Positions 61,163 to 64,000 of a DNA stretch of 64,000 bases are shown piece by piece (positions within the stretch are counted from its first letter, which is position 1; the number at the start of each line of letters is the position of its first letter). Where the stretch lies: positions 1 through 64,000 of the forward strand of contig NZ_LQXO02000036.1 of NCBI RefSeq assembly GCF_001639065.2, read 5' to 3'. The notes under the pieces are model-generated. The model had not been told where the DNA came from. It did no database searches and worked only from the letters and a program-made list of their open reading frames with translations. The translations under genes and the position numbers were made by a program. The DNA is from Vibrio barjaei (lineage in GTDB: Bacteria > Pseudomonadota > Gammaproteobacteria > Enterobacterales > Vibrionaceae).

Positions 61163-64000
61163 ATGAAAAGATCAACCTTTTCTAGGTGCAATGCCATTGG
61201 GTTACTAACCCTACTTGCACCATTTTCGCATGCTGCAAATACAATTACCGTTGAGTTTGAAGACTATGACTCAGGGGGCCAAAATGTCAGCTATTTTGAT
61301 AGCAGTACAGGCAATTTTGGTGGTAAATACCGTCAAGATGACGTTGATATTAGAAGCAATGGTTCGGGCGGCTATGCTATCGGCTGGAGCGACAATGGCG
61401 AATACCTAAATTACACGGTGAACATAGAACAAGCGGGAAAATATCGATTAGACGCTTTAGTCGCCGGTAATACGACCAACTCCATAACACTGAGTTTTCA
61501 TCTGACCGATGGCAGCCATCTTGGCACTCTAACCTACATACCCAATGTCGCCGATGTGCGCAGCTTTCAAAACGAAACTCTCTCTGATATCTGGCTTCCA
61601 CAAGGTGATGTTACGATTCAAGCTCGCTTGCATGATCGAGCCTTGTCATTAGATAACTTTATGCTCACTTTGGAGCAAGCCGCCTCTCCCGCAGACACTC
61701 AATATGGTCCCGGTTCTAGCCTTGTCAATTATGCTAGATTACCTGGCCGCTTTTTCGCCGCAGATTACAGCGAATACTTCGATACAACCGAGGGCAATTC
61801 AGGTGGAGGTTATCGCCAAGAGGATGTTGATATTCGAGTCAGTGACCAACTCCCCTTGGTGGGTTGGACTCAACCTCAAGAATATCTAAGATTTGAAACG
61901 GCGGTCGCCAAAAGTGGGGCCTATGACGCTGTCTTTTACTTAGCATCTGACAGCAGTAAAGATAAAACTCTCACCTTGAAAGATGACACGGGTAAAACGC
62001 TTGGCAGTCTAGCCTTTAACACCCAAGGTGCTGGTGCCTACAATTTTCAGCCGTTTATTCTGAAAGGTCTAACCCTACATGAGGGCCGTCAACAATTAGA
62101 AATACAATTTGCCTCCAATGGTTTTCGAATTCGGGATATTGAAATTAACGTCTCCCCTGATCGGGATGGAGACTGGGTTGGTGATAATACAGATGCCTTC
62201 CCTGATGATCCTGCTGCCAGTATTGACAGCGATGGCGACGGTTACCCAGATAACTGGAATGAAGGGAAAACCCAGCAAGACTCGACCACTTCGCTAACAC
62301 TAGATGCCTTTCCAAATGACGCCGATGAGCAGCTCGACTCAGATAGTGATGGGGTGGGAGACAATGCCGACATTTATCCATTACTTCCCGATCTCTGGGT
62401 AGACCCAGTAATGCCAGTGCCAGGCAACATGCAAGCCGAGCATTTTCAATACGCTGAAAATGGCGAAGCGTACTTTGACTCAACCGCTGGAAATTCAAAA
62501 GGCCAGCATCGTTTGGATGTGGATGTCGATATTCAAAACAATAATCAAAGTGATGCGATAGGAAACCCGACTTATGGAGTCGCTAACACCGCTGATGGTG
62601 AGTGGCTCATATACGACCTTAACGTAAAAGAGAGTGGCTTGTATCAGCTCGAACTCATGGCTGGCAGTGGTCAAGTCAGCAAACCCGTGGAACTATCAGT
62701 TCACATTAACAACATTTTTAACCTCGACTATACGGCCAATGTAGCTAACCCGCGCCTATACCAAGCCGTCATTTTGAACGCCGACATCCCATTATCAGCA
62801 GGAAACCATCAATTAATGCTGCGTTTTGATGACGCAAACGGTGCATCGCTCGATGCCTTCTCATTAACAAAGCTTGTCGATATGGATGCCGATGGTAGAT
62901 CAGACGGTCGAGATGCTTTCCCAAACGATCCAACAGAATGGCTGGATAGCGACGGGGATGGTGTAGGTGACAACAAAGATGCCTTTCCAAATAACCACGC
63001 CGCCAGCGTAGATACAGATAGTGACGGCTACCCTGACAGTTGGAACGAGCAATGTAATCTCCAATGTCAACTCGACTCAGGGTTAAGAGTCGATGAGTTA
63101 CCATTCGATTCCGGAAACTATCGCGACAGCGATGGCGATGGTATTGGTGATAATGATGACCAAAGCGACCAACGCTTCAAACATACTTCATTTGCCACTG
63201 AAACCTTGTTGTTTAATCGGTTTGAAATCCAGACCCAATCTAAAACAAACGCGCAAGTCATTGGCCGAATTCAGCCAGTAACGAATCGCTTTGCTCCAGA
63301 GTCTGCGCCTGATGCTAATCTCGCCTTTGTCCTGACCCGCGATAATAGCGATCTTTTTGAGCTCACTAATGTTAGAGACAGAGATGGGCGATTATTTGGG
63401 GTTCTATCTTTGAAAGACAATGGAAGTGTAAATTGGGATAACAACCACCTGGTAGAGATTGAGTTACAGGAAGATGGTATCGCCATAGCCAGAGTAGAAA
63501 CCCTTGTGGAAGTTCTCAACAAGACGGCTTGGCAGCAGTTTTTTGACCAGTTTTATATCTATGCAACAGACGAAGCGTATCGCCTGCACAGTGGTAGAGA
63601 CTACACCTATGAACTGGTAAACCAACAAATAAACGAACTGAGTGCAAACAATTATCAAGTCCGTAGCGGCTTTAAAAACAGTGGTTCAGGATGGATAGAA
63701 GACACCAGTCTTGCCATTAATTTTTACGACTACCCAAATGAAGACGATCTGGCCGATTACGGCAAGCAAGTCGTCACACCTTCAATCTTAGCGGATGAGC
63801 TTGAACAAAGTGCATTGCACCTAGCCGCCCTGTCTCGCGCTTACACGCACTTGTTTGAATATCAATTTGGTTCAGAGCGCTCTTCATTAAAGACGACGTT
63901 GCTGAAGGCATTGGAAGCCTGGCTAGATGCATTTCCAAGTTCCGACTTTGGTAATTTTACCGGAGTAGACTACAACGATACGACCCATGCTTGGCGCTTC
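61163..64000 (+). CDS. Secreted multi-domain CBM6 / thrombospondin-type-3 repeat protein, 3' end outside the window
   Basis: At least 946 residues, open to the window end. Signal peptide (about 1-25, ending SHA). Three CBM6-like beta-sandwich domains lie at about 28-165, 178-325 and 414-570. Each has the family pattern E-x-Y/F...Y-x-D-x-x-x-G-N-x-G-G-x-Y-R-x-D-x-V-D-I and an aromatic GEY/W-L-Y motif. Two blocks of Asp-rich calcium-binding repeats (DSDGDGYPD, DSDGDGVGDN types) lie at about 332-410 and 573-672. The remainder (673 onward) looks mixed beta then alpha-helical and may be the start of a catalytic domain, possibly a polysaccharide lyase, but this was not identified. CBM6 modules bind beta-glucans, agarose, xylan and related polymers. 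The gene lies 173 bp after flgAL and is not flagellar. Confidence 0.82.
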   Translation, partial: MKRSTFSRCNAIGLLTLLAPFSHAANTITVEFEDYDSGGQNVSYFDSSTGNFGGKYRQDDVDIRSNGSGGYAIGWSDNGEYLNYTVNIEQAGKYRLDALVAGNTTNSITLSFHLTDGSHLGTLTYIPNVADVRSFQNETLSDIWLPQGDVTIQARLHDRALSLDNFMLTLEQAASPADTQYGPGSSLVNYARLPGRFFAADYSEYFDTTEGNSGGGYRQEDVDIRVSDQLPLVGWTQPQEYLRFETAVAKSGAYDAVFYLASDSSKDKTLTLKDDTGKTLGSLAFNTQGAGAYNFQPFILKGLTLHEGRQQLEIQFASNGFRIRDIEINVSPDRDGDWVGDNTDAFPDDPAASIDSDGDGYPDNWNEGKTQQDSTTSLTLDAFPNDADEQLDSDSDGVGDNADIYPLLPDLWVDPVMPVPGNMQAEHFQYAENGEAYFDSTAGNSKGQHRLDVDVDIQNNNQSDAIGNPTYGVANTADGEWLIYDLNVKESGLYQLELMAGSGQVSKPVELSVHINNIFNLDYTANVANPRLYQAVILNADIPLSAGNHQLMLRFDDANGASLDAFSLTKLVDMDADGRSDGRDAFPNDPTEWLDSDGDGVGDNKDAFPNNHAASVDTDSDGYPDSWNEQCNLQCQLDSGLRVDELPFDSGNYRDSDGDGIGDNDDQSDQRFKHTSFATETLLFNRFEIQTQSKTNAQVIGRIQPVTNRFAPESAPDANLAFVLTRDNSDLFELTNVRDRDGRLFGVLSLKDNGSVNWDNNHLVEIELQEDGIAIARVETLVEVLNKTAWQQFFDQFYIYATDEAYRLHSGRDYTYELVNQQINELSANNYQVRSGFKNSGSGWIEDTSLAINFYDYPNEDDLADYGKQVVTPSILADELEQSALHLAALSRAYTHLFEYQFGSERSSLKTTLLKALEAWLDAFPSSDFGNFTGVDYNDTTHAWRF

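Noticed and set aside
62096..63104. Minus-strand reading frames inside the CBM6 gene
   Set aside because: They arise from the repetitive Asp/Gly codons of the calcium-binding repeats on the other strand.

Overview
This window looks like primary-chromosome DNA of a Vibrio or a close relative. Evidence: MurI, BtuB, TrmA, FabR, SthA, EngB, PolA, HemB, Tat and Ubi proteins of gammaproteobacterial type; Vibrio-like sRNAs CsrB, Spot 42 and RyhB; and a lateral (laf-type) flagellar gene set with LafK, as known from the Vibrio parahaemolyticus group and Aeromonas. The species cannot be named from sequence reading alone.

Layout. Bases 1-260 hold the leader, boxA and twin promoters of an rRNA operon that runs leftward out of the window. 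Bases 440-8750 carry a membrane-anchored RRM protein, murI, a DUF71 (Dph6-like) ATPase gene beside btuB with its cobalamin riboswitch, trmA, yijD-fabR and sthA. Bases 8750-12400 carry a DinF-type MATE exporter, a Fur-box-controlled LCM-family methyltransferase, the sRNA CsrB (338 nt, 16 GGA triplets) and cytochrome c4. Bases 12580-19800 carry engB, Spot 42, polA, RyhB with its Fur-overlapped promoter, a GNAT acetyltransferase, hemB and tatD. Bases 19940-26120 carry tatABC, ubiEJB and rmuC on the minus strand.

Bases 26190-60990 form one continuous lateral flagellar locus of about 35 kb. It has four transcription blocks. The first is motYL-lafK-fliEFGHIJL (minus). The second is fliMNPQRL-flhBAL plus a catalytically dead EAL-domain gene (plus). 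The third is lafA and fliDSTKLAL-motABL plus a small membrane protein (plus). The fourth is flgBCDEFGHIJKLL plus a flagellin-like protein (minus), with flgAL divergent. LafK and sigma-54 probably start the hook-basal-body operons; sigma-54-like -24/-12 elements are visible before flgBL and fliDL. FliAL would then activate late genes. The set is reduced: no fliO, no flgM/flgN in the window, FlgJ without a muramidase domain, FliM without the CheY-binding peptide, and no chemotaxis genes. This fits a proton-driven, unidirectional swarming motor.

From 61163 to the window end runs an incomplete secreted protein (at least 946 residues) with three CBM6-like domains and two calcium-binding thrombospondin-type-3 repeat blocks, probably a marine polysaccharide-degrading enzyme.

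No insertion sequence, CRISPR array, tRNA or phage gene was recognised. The features that depart most from the textbook set are the dead EAL protein in the flagellar export operon, the flagellin-like protein after flgLL, an unexplained terminator between Spot 42 and engB, the iron-regulated LCM methyltransferase and the membrane-tethered RRM protein.
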